Below are positions 44,054 to 56,700 of a stretch of DNA of 64,000 nucleotides, in pieces. The translations under genes and the position numbers were made by a program. The notes under the pieces were generated by a model. That model worked only from the letters and a program-made list of their open reading frames with translations. It was not told the DNA's origin and did no database searches. Each line of letters starts with the position of its first letter. Position 1 is the stretch's first letter. This DNA is from Leucosporidium creatinivorum (lineage: Eukaryota > Basidiomycota > Microbotryomycetes > Leucosporidiales > Leucosporidiaceae), in NCBI GenBank assembly GCA_001600635.1, contig BCKL01000016.1, positions 238,449 through 302,448 on the forward strand. The letters are read 5' to 3'.

Positions 44054-47000
44054 ATGCTACCAAGCCTACAGAAACTGCTCAACGACGAGAACACCAGCAA
44101 GCCCATTCGCCCCCCAGCCCAAGCTGAGCGACAGCAAGGACCGCTACGAGGGAGGAGCGCGTCAGGCGCTCGCTGCTGTTGCAGGGCATGTACAGCCTGG
44201 TGAGTTCGAGGTTGAGGTCGACGGGGGCTACGAAAGTTCTCCGACTGACTGTCCTGCTCTCTTACAGCTACCATCAAGCAGGCGCCCTCAGCGAGCACGA
44301 CAAACAACGCTTCTCGCGCTGGCCCAGCTCCGACCCAAATGAAGGAGACCGTCAAAGCTGTGCCCATTGCTAGTAAGTATAATCTAGAGTCTCGTATGCT
44401 CTTCGGACCACTCGCTGACCTCCTACATTGAGCAGCCAAACCAGCGCCGAAGCGAGCGCGAGTCGCGAAGCCTCCTGCTCCCAAGAAGTACCGAGGCAAT
44501 ATTGGTCGACTGGAATGCTTCAAGAACATGCCTCTCGACATCTTGAGCGAGGTGAGCTCTTCCCTCGCTCCCGTCCAGCCCCGCTCGGCGCTGACGACAC
44601 CCCTTCTCGCTCGCGCAGATCTGCGCCCGCCTCGGCCTGGACGACCTCCTCCACCTTTCCCGCGTCGGCCGAACCTTTCGTCGAGTCTTCATGACCAAGA
44701 ACAACCGTCATCTCTGGACCTCGGCTCGCAAGAACTCAGGCCTTCCTCCTTTGACGGCGACGGATGTTTCGGATCCGGAGTGGGCTTCGCTGCTGTATGA
44801 TTTGACTTGCGTTGTGAGTGGTGTTTGGTTTCGAGGGGCAAGAGGCAGAGCTGACCGAGTCGCTTTTGAGCTGAGCAGGATTGTGGAAGGAACCGAGCTG
44901 GATTCCTCGATTACTACCTTCGTAAGCGCTGGTGCAGGGATTGTGAGTCGTTCCTGCGAAGCACGTCAAGCTTATAAGCTGACTCGAGCTCTCTCCATCT
45001 ACAGGCAAGACCGACGAGTGAGCCTCGCTCTCGCCCGACTCCCTCGGCGACTGCTGACCCTCCTGCACGCTCCAGCTTCGCCAGCGTCGACTCCGTGAAA
45101 GCGACCATGGAACGAGATAACGACTACCTCTACGAGAACACCCTACGCTGCACGTCCTCCAGTCCCGGTGAGTTCCTCCCCGTCTTTCAGCTTCGCCGAG
45201 CAGAGAGACTGACCTCTTCCCCTTCCAGTCGAAGAGTCCCGCTTCTGGGACATGGGCAACGTCCGCACGGTCGGTACGTCCCATACTCCATCCGTCGGAA
45301 CTATGCGCCGACCACTGACGCCCGACCCACAGTCCACTACAGCTTCGACGATGTCCTCCGCACCAACGCCGCCATCGCCAAGCTTCTCCCCGACTGCGAC
45401 CTGGACTGCGACGACGATGATTGTAACGGTAGTTGCAGGCCTTCTTACAAGGAGAAGAGTGCGACATCTAAGCGTGTCATCAAAATTTGGGTGCAGCAGG
45501 CGGCGGCGGCGAGGGTGGTGAGTCCGAGTCGCTTTCTTGGCGCTCGTTGGCGAGCGAGCTGACAAGTCTGGTGGTGATAGGACGGCGCGGCGCATGTCAA
45601 GTGGGCGGAGGAGGTCAAGAAGAACCAGCTGTCGAGCAAGGAGGAAGCCATCAAGAAGCGCCGGCTCGAGTAGGCTCGCTCGACTTCGCTGTTCTGCTCG
45701 GCGCTGAGAGCTGACCGCCCTTCGACGACCGCAGCATCGAAGCCCGCCTCATCGCTCTCGGCTACGACAAGCAAGACCTCTTCTACGAATACGACACACA
45801 CAAGCTGGTGCATCAGGCGAAGCCTTTGACCGATCGGAGTACGTCCTCCCTTCTTCTCCCTCTCTCGGGCGCTGACCCTCGCTGACCCATCCTGCTCTCC
45901 CACCCCAAAGTCTGGACCAACATCTCCCCCAGCATCATCGGCGACGTCTCGTACAATCGTCTTCGCCGTCTTCGGAGCGAGGCTCACCACCGTCGGGAGG
46001 CGCGCCAATCCCACGTCTGGGAGCTTCGGGATGCTTTGATCAAGGAGGAAGCTACGACGATGGGAAAGGCCACTTTCCCCAACTCGACGACGTTTGCCAG
46101 CTCGCCGTCGGTGAGGCCGCGTTGGTATCCCAGCGCCGACTCCGACGCCGACTCCGACGCCGACTCTGACGACGAGGAGGAGGTCGAGGATGATGATGAC
46201 GAGAGGTGCTCGGTCGATATGGAGGAGTGGGAGGAGAGCCTTCCGGAGATTAAGAAGGAAATCAAGGAGGCGCAATACCTCAACAAGGTGTACCAGTTCC
46301 ATCGGCTCGCCCAGCAGCTCCTCGAGGCCAACATCTCCCTCCCCGGCGTCGACTTGGACTCGCTCGTCAAGCGCTCGGAGAGGGTCGGCCCCGAGGATGT
46401 TCGGACCAAGAGGGACGTGGGTATGACGGACCTCACCGACGGCGAGATGGACCCCATCTTCCAGCTGTACCTCACCCGCTCAGTCTGCCGTCACGCCGAC
46501 TGCTGTTCGACGCTCGCTTTCGGCGACGCCTACCAGCATGGGGAGGAGCACAATAGTTACTTCTCCAAGGATCGACACCAAGTCGGATTGTCCGTTGATT
46601 GGATGAGGGTTGTAGGGGGGTTGTGTGAGGGCGTGGGGTTGGATCCGGTGAGCGTGCAGGAGGGGGAGTTGGAGGCGCTGGGAGGGGTGTTTGAGTGTGT
46701 GGAGTGTAAGGCGGTGTACGAGAAGGGACGGGTGCTGCCTATCAGCGTAGGGCCTTTCACTTGGGCTGAGACGGTGAGTTCGAATCGCTTCTTGTCTTCT
46801 GGAGAGGTTCGGCGTTCGCTGACGAGCCTCTCCCTTCCTTCCCTCCCCTTAATCTCCCCTTCTCGCCTCCGACGCTCCACCAAACTTTCGACACTACCTC
46901 TACCATCCATCTCCGCCTCACCTCGACTCTTCTTTCCCCTCCCCTCTCTCCCTCTCGCCTCCTCGCCCTCCCTTTCCCTCCCACCCCCCCCTTCCACCCC

Positions 47001-47107
47001 AACAGCTCCGGCACGTCTCGCAGTACCACGACGCGGTCTTCCGCTCCCCAGCTCTACGTCCCGAGGGGTATAGTCCGCCTGATTTGAGGGTCATTGGAGT
47101 GGAGTGA
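44054..47107 (+). CDS. F-box protein with zinc-binding cysteine motifs, paralog 2
   Basis: Paralog of the gene at 13787-16693. The N-terminus is less certain: ATG 44054 (MLPSLQKLLNDENTSKP) joins in frame if a GTACAG donor is used just before a stronger-looking GTGAGT. Then KPAPKRARVAKPPAPKK and the F-box (NMPLDILSEICARLGLDDLL), TSARKNSGLPPL, DCGRNRAG ... RKRWCRD / CK (CxxC pair, likely zinc), DYLYENTLRCTSSSP, a Cys-rich acidic stretch CDLDCDDDDCNGSC that paralog 1 lacks, an Asp/Ser/Glu tract with a 12-bp tandem repeat (46135-46173), SVCRHADCCS, and CVEC followed after the last intron by LRHVSQYHD. Ends at TGA 47105-47107. About ten introns. Role as ubiquitin-ligase adaptor inferred from the F-box; substrate unknown. 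Confidence 0.78.
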
Positions 47108-47609
47108 GGTGGAGAGGCAGCGCCGAGGCCACTTGAGGGGGTGTAGAAGAAGGCACAGGGCGGGAGGGTGTACATAGAGTTGTATAGGTCATTTGTCATT
47201 ATTCTGTTGAGGCCGGTCGAGTCTTCAAGTCGGTTAGAGCTGCCAAGGCTGTTCGGCTGGAGTAGGTCATCGCCGAGCAGGGAGCTGAAGAGGGCGCTAC
47301 TTCTCTTCAATGCAAGTGAGGGAGCAGCCAGTGAAGCTCTGTACAGCTTCGGATTTACTCGCGCGCTGCCCGAGCTGTAGCCGAACAGCATTCACTCTCT
47401 CACTCGCTCGAACCTCGACGCGCCCAGCCGTGTTGTTGCTTGATCTCCAACTCTCACCTCGTTTCCGCACTTTTACACCGCCTGAGGGCGCAACCTACTG
47501 AGCTACAGTGTACTCTAGTGCTCCTTCTGCAGCCTTATCACCTCTCCCTCTCCCAGCCCATCGACGCACGCTCCCTCAGCCTCGCGTGTCCCTCCCCTCC
47601 TCAGCCGGA
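47108..47609. promoter_or_regulatory. Region upstream of dynactin p150
   Basis: About 500 bp between two plus-strand genes. It contains GAGCTGTAGCCG (about 47376) and GAGCTACAGTG (about 47501). Presumed promoter of the dynactin gene. No other feature seen. Confidence 0.4.
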
Positions 47610-50600
47610 ATGGCCAACACGGCTACCCCTCCTCCGATCCTGTCCCTCTCGACGCGGGTGCAAGTAGCGGCTGGTGCTGGATGTATTCGGTTTGTAGGGC
47701 AAACGTCATTTGCTACAGGGAAATGGGTGGGAGTAGAGTTGGATCAGGCGGGGGGTAAGAATGATGGCAGTGTAGGAGGGAAACGATATTTCAATTGTCA
47801 ACAAGGGAGGGGTGTATTTGTTAGGCCATCTCAGATTAGGCTGTTGTTGAGGGAAGGAGAAGAGGGTACAGAAGAGCAGCGGAGCGAGGTGAGTCGCGTC
47901 TCTCTCTTAGCACGAGCAGCAGGGAGCAGTTCGGGGGCTAGGGGGAGCACAGTACAGTAGAGCAGAGCTAACATCCTACATGTTCATAGTCACCCACCCC
48001 TACTCGTCCTCGACCTTCTTCCTCGCTCACTCGCCCTTCCCTCTCCCTCTCAGCTTCAACTTCAACCTCATCCACCCGTCGCCCTTCCTCTTCCACAGCA
48101 ACAGCAGCCCCACCACCAACAACAACCTCGGGTCGCTCTTCAGCAGCTTCCTCCCATCGAGCTCCTTCTCCTTCTCCTTCTCCAGCTCTCACTCGCCCAG
48201 CCCTCTCCTCCTCCTCTTCTGCTTCCTCAAGCCGACCACCGAGCGGTTTAGCCGCCTCAGCACCCAAACTCTCTCGCCCTCCCTCAACTACAACCACAGG
48301 CAGACCTCCATCTGCTACAGGATCTGTCACCTCCTCTCTCCCCGCCTCATCAGCAAGTAGAAGAGCCTCCATGCTCCCCCCTCCCACCCCCTCCTCAGCA
48401 CTCCGTCGACCACCCTCCTCCACCTCTCGCCCTCCAGCAGCAGCACCATCAACCACGACGAACAACTTTGCCCCTCCCTCAGGTGGCACCTCCCGAATGG
48501 GCACGATGGCCCCTCCCCCACCAGGGAGCGCTATGAAGAGGGGATTGTCGGCCAGTTCGGCGGGCTCGGCGTCGGCGGGAGGAGCGGGTGTGAGGAGGGC
48601 TAGTATGGCTCGCTCACCGCCTCCTCGTCCTCCGAGTGCTTCTCCAGTCGTGGCGAGGACGCAGAGTAGGACAATGGGAAGGGGAGTGGGGCTGGAGAGG
48701 CAGTTGTCGGCGGGAGGAAGCAGTGTCGGAGGAGCGGTTGAGGGGTTGAGGAGTGAGGAAGAGCCTGAGGCAAGGAAGGAGGAGGAGGGAAAGGTGGAGC
48801 GAGAGCAGGAGGAGGAGATGGAGCAGGAGGAGCCGACCGAGGAGAAGAAGAAGGAGGAGGAAGACGACCCCTTCTCCCTGAGGAACGCCGAGCGGAAGAA
48901 GATTGCCGAGGCTGTACGTTTCACTCGCCTCTCTCATCTACTTCCTCTGTACTGACCTCCTCCTCCTTCCCTTCCTCCCTCCCTCCCTCCCTCCCTCCCT
49001 CTCTCCTCATCTCCCCTCGTTCCTCCTCTCCCTCCTCTCCCCTCCCCCCACACAGACCATCCCCCGCCGCACGCACGAAGAGCTCCTCGCCAAACTCCGT
49101 ATCCTCGAATCCCGTCGATCCGAAGATCGGGAACGACTCCGCGAGCTCGAGCGACTGAAGGAGGAGGGGGAGGAGTGGAAGAGTGTGAGGGAGAGGACGA
49201 AGATCAAGGTGGGGGAGCTGGCGGGTGAGGTGAAGGGGTTGAAGGCTCAGGTATGTTCTTCCTCCTCTCCTCTGAACCGAGCGAGGAGAGTAGAGCAGGG
49301 GAGAGCTGATCAGACACCGCCGAGCAGAACGCCGCTTTGAACGAATCCCTCGAACTCCTCCAAGCGCAACATGACGACCTCTCTGAATCCCTCGAGCTGG
49401 CATTACTGGACAAAGAGGTAGCGGAGGAGAAGTATGAGGCTGCCAACGCGGCGTTGGAGGGGGAGAGGGAGAGGTGTGAGGAGCGGGGGGTGGAGGTCGG
49501 GGTGCTGAGGGGGGAGTTGGGTGAGTGGCTTTTACATGTGGGGGGGGGATTAGTGCTGATCTGGTGGTGATGATCCAGAACGCATGGAGGCGCAAGGAGA
49601 CGACGAGATTGCGAGGTCCCGAGCTAGCGGCGCCGAAGGAGGAGATGAGCCCACGCCGAGGAGTTCACTGGCGTTCATCCAGTTGGAGAAGCAGAACGGC
49701 AGGCTCAAGGATGCGCTCTATCGGTGAGCTGTCTTGCCCTTCCTCGCCGCTCCGAAGAGATCGCTGACCCTCCTCGCCGAACCAGCCTTCGAGAACTCAC
49801 CGCCGAATCGGAGGGAGAGTCGCGCAAGAGGATTCATGATCTGGAGAAGGAGTTGGATTTGACGAGTGATTTGCAGGGTGAGTTTTGATGGTCTCGCTCG
49901 GCTATGCTTCGCTGACCCTTCCCTTCCCCCTCCTCTCCCTCTCCCTCTCCTCCCGCCTCGGCCGCTCGCGATCTCCCCCTTCTCTCACCTGCTCTCACTT
50001 CTCCCCACCACTCTCTCACCAACGCGATCCCGCCCTCCCTACAGCCGACTACGAATCGACCCTCATCTCCCTCGACCGCGCCGAGCACCAAATCGAGGAC
50101 CTCAAGACCCAACTAGACGACGCGTTGGGAGCAGAAGAGATGCTCGAGGAGTTGACGGGGCGGAATCTGAATTTGAGCGAGGTGAGTCTTTCCCTCTCCA
50201 TTCTTGGGTCGAGGGTGGAAAGGGAGAGGGGGACAGAGAGCTGACCTTGGGCTTTGAGCGATCAACAGAAATTGGAGGAACTACATGCCACGGTCGAAGA
50301 TTTGGAGGCGCTCAAGGAGTTGAATGATGAGTTGGAGGAATCGCACGTCGAGACGGAGAAGCAGATGCAGGAGGAGTTGGGTACGTCTTCACGCTCACGC
50401 TCCGTCCTCCGCTCCCTTCTTGTCCACCGCTCGCCATGAATCGTTGACTGACCTTCCTCGCCCACCGAACAGACCTCAAAGACCTCCAACTACGAGACCT
50501 CAACCTTCGCGGCGATGCTCTCGAGGAAAGCGTGGCGGATTACGAGACGACGATTGGACAGTTCAGGGAGTTGGTATTGAGCTTGCAGGCGTATGTTGCT

Positions 50601-53418
50601 TCTCCTTTCTCCCGCTCCTCGGTCCTCGCTGACCCAGTCTTCCGCTCCCTCTCCCTATCCCTCGCCCTCACTCGTCCACCGCACAGCGACCTCGACCAAC
50701 TCCGTCAACACCAACAAACGCAGCAAACTGAATCCCAATCCCTCACCTCCCAATCGCAGGCCATGCTCAACTTGAACCTCAAGCTCCAGAGCTCGGTGCT
50801 CAAGGGTCAGGTCAAGACGATCGAGTTGGAGTTGCGAAAGTTGGAGGCGAGGCAGGCGGGGGATATGTTGGGGTTGATCAAGGTGGGTCTGGTCTCTCTC
50901 CCTTCTTCGAGTTCGAGCCCGAGAAGCGCAGGAGAGCTGACGATGGATGATTCGGTTTGGAATAGCCCTACCTCCTCCCCTCCTTCTTCGAGCAAGATTC
51001 CGACGCCGTCGATTCGCTCCTCTTCTTCCAACGACTGGCGTACAAGACGGACCTTATCGCCATGATCATCGAGCAGCGGCACAACGTGACCGACTCGTTG
51101 AACTCGGTCGTGCCCGAGGGACTTGTTGGCGTTTGCGAGGTGCGCTGTCTTTCTGCTCTCATCCCGACCTCTCGCTGACCTCACGTTCTCCCTCACTGCA
51201 CGACACCACACCCCACAACAGACCCGCGCCAAGCTCTCGCACTTCTCCTCCCTCAACAAACGCTTCGCCGCGCAACTCAAGCGTTGCCCGCCCGACGTCT
51301 TCCTCAAGATGGGCAGGATCTACCACGAGGTCCTCCCTGTCGAACGGAGGATGGATGCGTTCGTCGAGCTATTGAGGAAGGAGGAGTTGAAAGAGGTGGA
51401 GTGCGGGAGGGAGGTGGAGGGGTGAGTTCGAGTCTTCGCTTTGAGCTTCTTCACGAGTGGTGCTCATGATTGATGACCGACAGATTCATCGCCCAGTCGG
51501 AGCATCTCGCCGAGGTCCATCTGCAGGGCTCGGTCCTCGACCTCGCCGAGAGGGAGCAGGGATACGTCGCTTCCGTGGACCTCGACTTTGATACTATCGC
51601 TGCTGCTGCTGGATGGACCAAACAGGCGTTGGCGACTATCAGCAGGGATCCTGGTGAGTCTTGAGTATCTGCTAATCAGCGAGGAGCGGGCGAGCTCACC
51701 CCGATTTGATCGCCGAACAGACGTCGAGCGAGAGGATGGAGACGCCAATATCGATGACTCGCTCTTCAAGCCGCTGCAGAACCTCGTCAACCAGGCGAGG
51801 AACGCCAAGGTCGTAACCAAGTGAGCTTTCCTCGCCTCCTTCCCTCTCCGCCGAGCAGCGAGCTGACTCGCCCCTCACAACAGGAAACTCCTTCGTCGAC
51901 TAGATGACCTCGTCTCCAACTCGTCTGCACTCGCCCTCGAGCATGCCCAAGGCTTCGAGACCCTCGCCTACAACTCTTCAGCGATCGCAAGCGCCGCCGC
52001 CAAGGTTCGTTTGCTCCCTCCTTCTCGCGCTCGCTCCCACTCTGACCATATTCTCACCACTCAACAGCTCGCCACCGACACTTCACACTACCTCGCCGAA
52101 GTACGCACCTCGAAGCAGCCCTTCCAGCTCTCGGCCGTCCTCGCCATTGTCAAGGAGATTGCAGCTACCGAGCTCGGCAAGCAGACGCAGAGGCCGTTGG
52201 AGGAGATCAATGCGTTGCTTGCTCAGTTAGTGGAGGACGTTGGGACTACATTGGCTACCGCGGGAGATGGGGAGAGCGTTGTCAAGCGTGAGCCCACTGA
52301 TCCACGTTCGCGAGCGAGGGACCTGAGGAGCAGAGCTGACATTCGTCGACGGCGATGCAGTGGCCTACGACCCGCCTTGGATTGCGCGCGTTGCCGAGCT
52401 GCAGCAGAACGCGGCTATCAACGTCGATGCGGAGAGGAAGGTCGTCAAGCTCAACGAGGAGATGAAGGACTTGGTGCGCGAGATGAGGATCAAGGTGCGT
52501 TCTAGATCGCTTCACGGCCCTAGTCTGCTCCTTTCGTTTCCGAGGCGCTGACTCGCTTCCCTCTCCCCCCTCTCCATTCTTCATCTCCCTTCCCCGTCTC
52601 CGTCGCCGACCCTCTCTGCCCAACCGCCCTTCGACACTACCTCACCACAGGACCAATCCCATCAAGAATCGTCGGTCAAGATCGAGCTCATGGAGAAGCG
52701 GATGGAAGCCGTCAAGAAGCAAGGCGAGGCGATGACCGAGCTCGAGGCCGAGCTGGGCAAGGCCAAGAAGCAGACGCAGGACTATGAGGACGCCATGACG
52801 GTGCTGCAGAAGGATTTGGACGATATGGAGGCCGAGTTGAACAAGGTCAAGCAGGTCGCCGCCACGGTGGACAAGCAGGGTGAGTCGACGAGGAGCAGCG
52901 AGAGCGAGCGCCGAGGCTGACCTTAAATCGGCCAAACAGGTGCAGCACGAGCAGGAGAAGGCGATCCCGTCTCTTACGAGGGCAACATGGAGACCTCCTA
53001 CCTCATCGACCAGATCTCGTCCCTTCGCGGGGCCATTCGCTTCCTTCGGTCGGAGAACTCCTACCTCAAGTCCCAAGACCTCCTCACCGAGCTCGACTCT
53101 CTACCCTCCTACGCCGTCCCATTTCTCACCCTCCCTCCTTCACCACCTCACTCGTCGACCGGTCTACCCTTCACCAAAGCAGCCCCACCTCCCCTCTCCT
53201 TCGCACTCGAATCCAAGCTTCTCCTCCGCGAGGCAAGGCTCCTCTCTTCTACACCACGATTGGTCGACCTCTCCTCCGTCAAGCCCGGTGGACAACGCGG
53301 ATGGCAGCCCAAAGCCAGGGCGCCGAGGAATCAGTGGTTGGCCGAGAAGGAGCGGGCGAGCGTGTTGGGCAGGAAGGTGGAGCGGTTATGGGAGATGCGG
53401 CCTACTATGATGGTGTGA
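47610..53418 (+). CDS. Dynactin subunit p150/Glued
   Basis: Largest dynactin subunit, which links cytoplasmic dynein to cargo and microtubules and acts in nuclear and spindle positioning. ATG 47610 opens MANTATPPPILSLSTRVQ and a CAP-Gly domain (GCIRFVGQTSFATGKWVGVE ... NCQQGRGVFVRPSQI). A long Ser/Pro/Thr-rich basic linker follows (about 47960-48700), then acidic EEEEMEQEE tracts and extended coiled coils over many exons: RTHEELLAKLRILESRRSED, SLELLQAQHDDLSESLE, and the p150 signature DALGAEEMLEELTGRNLNL (about 50122-50178). Later parts include the non-coiled region (HFSSLNKRFAAQLKRCPPDV; KMGRIYHEVLPVERRMDAF) and a second coiled coil (MEKRMEAVKKQGEAMTELE), ending LWEMRPTMMV at TGA 53418. About 18 short introns. 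The homologues are Nip100 (S. cerevisiae), Ssm4 (S. pombe) and Ro-3 (Neurospora). Confidence 0.9.
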
Positions 53419-53711
53419 TTTTTACTCGTTTATTTCGCAGTGCAACGCTAGACTTGATGTCTCGTGTGAGCTTCGTCGTCTTCGCCGAGAGCTAGCGCCG
53501 AAAAGGGTTCGGCGAGGATTGAGCGAGGTGTTACAGAGCGCTCAGTGAGTCGGTGTATACATTAACTACAATTCTGTACCACTGTACGCTCTTTGGCGTC
53601 TCTACCCGAAAATGCACCGCTTCAGGGCAGGTCCGAGGCCTCCGAAGAGGTCGTCCGTACGAAGTCGACGAAGTTGTCTTTCGACCACATCTCGCCTCAC
53701 AGCAAATTAAG
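53419..53711. promoter_or_regulatory. Short intergenic region before the GH16 gene
   Basis: About 290 bp between two plus-strand genes; presumed promoter and 3' UTR. The open frame reading through it into the next gene (from 53553) has no signal peptide and is not used. Confidence 0.4.
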
Positions 53712-56700
53712 ATGCTAGCACTCGCAGTAGTAGCCAGCGCACTGCTGGGAACAGCTGCAGCAGCCGTCGTAGCGACCAACCCAGGCGGCCCCGGAGTCGT
53801 ATTCAAAACGGGCGAGGAGTGCTCGCTGTCGTATGATCTCGACAAGGAGGGGGTGAGTGGAATAGCAAGTAAGAGTTTGGACGATAGCTAACTCATGATG
53901 ACCTGCAGCACTGGAAGAGCATGTCGGTAGATCTCTTCTCGGGGTCCAACACGGCTATGGTGAGTTGAGTTGAGGTGGGAGCCTTCTGCAGGACGATAGC
54001 TGACCTTCAGTATCCTCGCAGGTCAACGTGACGAATGTGGCGTCGGGAATGTGAGCTGTTCGACTTTCACGACCCTGCCGAACCGAGCTGACCTCCCCTT
54101 ATTCGCAGCGACGGCACGAAGGGCGACGGCAAGCTCAGCTGGAAGTGCCCCAATGTGACGCCGAACGCTCCGATTTACTTCTACCGTACGTGAAAAGCTA
54201 TGAGAGCCACTCAACTGCAGCTGAATCACATTTCTCTCCCCACAGAGTTCTCGCAGGAGGGTGCGCCGAGCCCCGTCTGGACGTCTCGCTTCACCATCGC
54301 TGCAGCTAACGGCTCAACGGTACACTCACATAACTCTTACGCCCGCTGAAGGGACCTCACTGACTCTATCCATTGCAGACCGCCGCCGAACACCCAACTC
54401 AACCGGACGGCTCGGCGATTCCTTGGGGCGTCGGCGCTCTCTTCGACCCTCACTTCGCTGCCGATAAAACCCACGACCTCACCAGTGGCCCTCTCCTTCC
54501 ACTCGGAGGCGATGGGCAGTCCAACAGCTCTGCCAACACCACCACGCCATGGAAATGGGGCACCGGCGTCGCCAGCACCAACAGCACCGTCAATAGCACT
54601 GCCATCGGCTTCATCCGAGGCGTAGCGTGCAGCGCTACTTCTCTCTGTCCCGAGAGCGCTCCTTGCTGCTCAGAAGCTGGCTTCTGCGGAACGGGAAGGA
54701 ATTGCCTCGCCGGATGCGATCCTCTTTCGTCGTTCAAGCCGGCTGCCTGTGCGCCTATTCCGGCTTGTGTGGATGCCAAGGTAGGTTTGAGCTGCCTTAT
54801 CGTGCGCCGACGGCACATTCGAAGCTCACTTTCGTGCTCGGCGCTCGCAGTTCAAGTTCACTTCAAAGGATCGCATCCTCGCAGAGGGCAGCTCATGGAA
54901 CGGCGATGGAGTCAAGTACGACTGGATCGTCGACTCTCGTGCGTCTCGAACTCATCGCCCTTCCAGATCTGCCCGCTCACTCCTTGACTCCCTCGAAGGC
55001 GGTTCGAACAAAACCGAGATCATCGAGAAGGACCAGCTCCTCCTCAGCGTCTCCGAGCACGGAAACGGCACTGCTCTCTCTTCCACTCACTCGGTCCTCT
55101 ACGGCAACGTTTCGGCTAAGATGTGAGTTCCCTCGTCTATCGGCCTCGCCGAGCACCGCGCTGACCCTCGTCCGTCAACAGCAAATCTTCGCCGGAGCTC
55201 GGTCTCGTCACCTCTTTCATCCTTCTCTCGGGAACGAAAGATGAGATTGACTGGGAGTAAGCTCCATCGCTGCCCACAGAGCTCGGCGCCCGCTGACCGT
55301 CCTCACTCGGCAGGTTCACCAACAACCTCACTTCGGCGGGCTCGGCTTACTTCTCTCAAGGCAAAGTAGGAGATTGTGCGTTCTTTCCCACCTCTCGTCG
55401 TCGATGGCGCCGGATCTTGACGCCCCCTCGAGCAGATTCGGCTGCTCAAGACTTGCCCATCACGAACCGCTCGGAGGACTTTCATGAGTAGTGAGTGGTT
55501 CCTCGTCATTCTTCCGAATCATCTAACACAGGTTCTCCTGCAGCGGAATCAACTGGACCCCCGAGTGCATCACTTGGTACGTCTCGCCGAGTTGACGAGC
55601 ATCGGCGCTCGCTGATGGTTTTCTCCGCCCGTAGGACTCTCGACGGCGAGCCGCTTCGCAACATCACGAAGAACTCGACTCTTGACACTGCCACAGGAAA
55701 GTACCACTACCCTTCCACGCCTTCGAGGATCCAGCTATTGTGAGTAGCGCTCACAACGAGCTTGGCGATGGCAGCTGACGGATCCATGAGCGCAGGATCT
55801 GGCCCGCTGGCGTCGAGGGAGCGGCCCAAGGAGTCAGTCATATGTTCTTTAGGCTATGAGCCGAGCTGACTTCCCTTCGCTATTGCTCAGACTATCGACT
55901 GGTCCGGCGGAAAGATCGACTACTCGTCGCCGGCGTACAACGAAACGGGCTACTTTGCTTCATACGGCGCGTCCACCGTTTGATACTCTCCTTAATTCGC
56001 GTCGAGCTCGAGCTTACTCTGTACCTCGCCTTGCCATCGCAGTCGAATCCGTCTCGGTCAAATGCTACGACCCCTCCCTCTTCCCCTCCGCCCACCACAA
56101 CTCGACCAACATCACCAGCACTCCCGGCGGCGAAAGCCTCTCGCACCCCTTCTATCCAGCCTCACTCGGCTCCGACGCCACTGGATCGCCCTCCACCTCC
56201 CCCAACGTCGACCCGAACGCCAGCCCCTCCTCTCCACCCACCGCGACCTCCCCGACCCTCTGGTGGACTCCCACCGTCACGGCCTGGTGGACCCCTCCCC
56301 CTGATCCTAATTCTGCTGCAGCTACGCCCGCCCCTCAGCGCAAGCTTCGGCGGTTCGTCGACCTCTTGAGCCTGATGAAGCGAGCGCCCTCGGAGGCGGC
56401 GGTGCAAGCGTACTCGTATGGTGCTCTTGGCAAGGATGGACAGGTCGAAGTTGGTGTAGATGACAAGGTTACGACGCTGAAGGGTGCGGAGAGTACGGGG
56501 TTGAACAGTGAGTTCTTTCGCGCTCGCCGAGCTCGAGCGAGACTGACCGTTGCTCTCCTCGATAGTGAACACCGACTCCAACCCCTCGGAGAAGCCTTCC
56601 GACCCTTCCGCGACCGACAACAACGCTCATGAATCTGCCAGCGACAGCGCTTCCGGTACAAAGACGGCCGACTCGTCGTCAGCCTCGGCGACCGAGTCGG

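Noticed and set aside
43905-44342. Upstream extension of F-box/zinc paralog 2 starting at 43905
   Set aside because: That frame opens with GTG, not ATG, and no upstream ATG joins it. ATG 44054 with a GTACAG donor gives a consistent frame, though this start is still uncertain.
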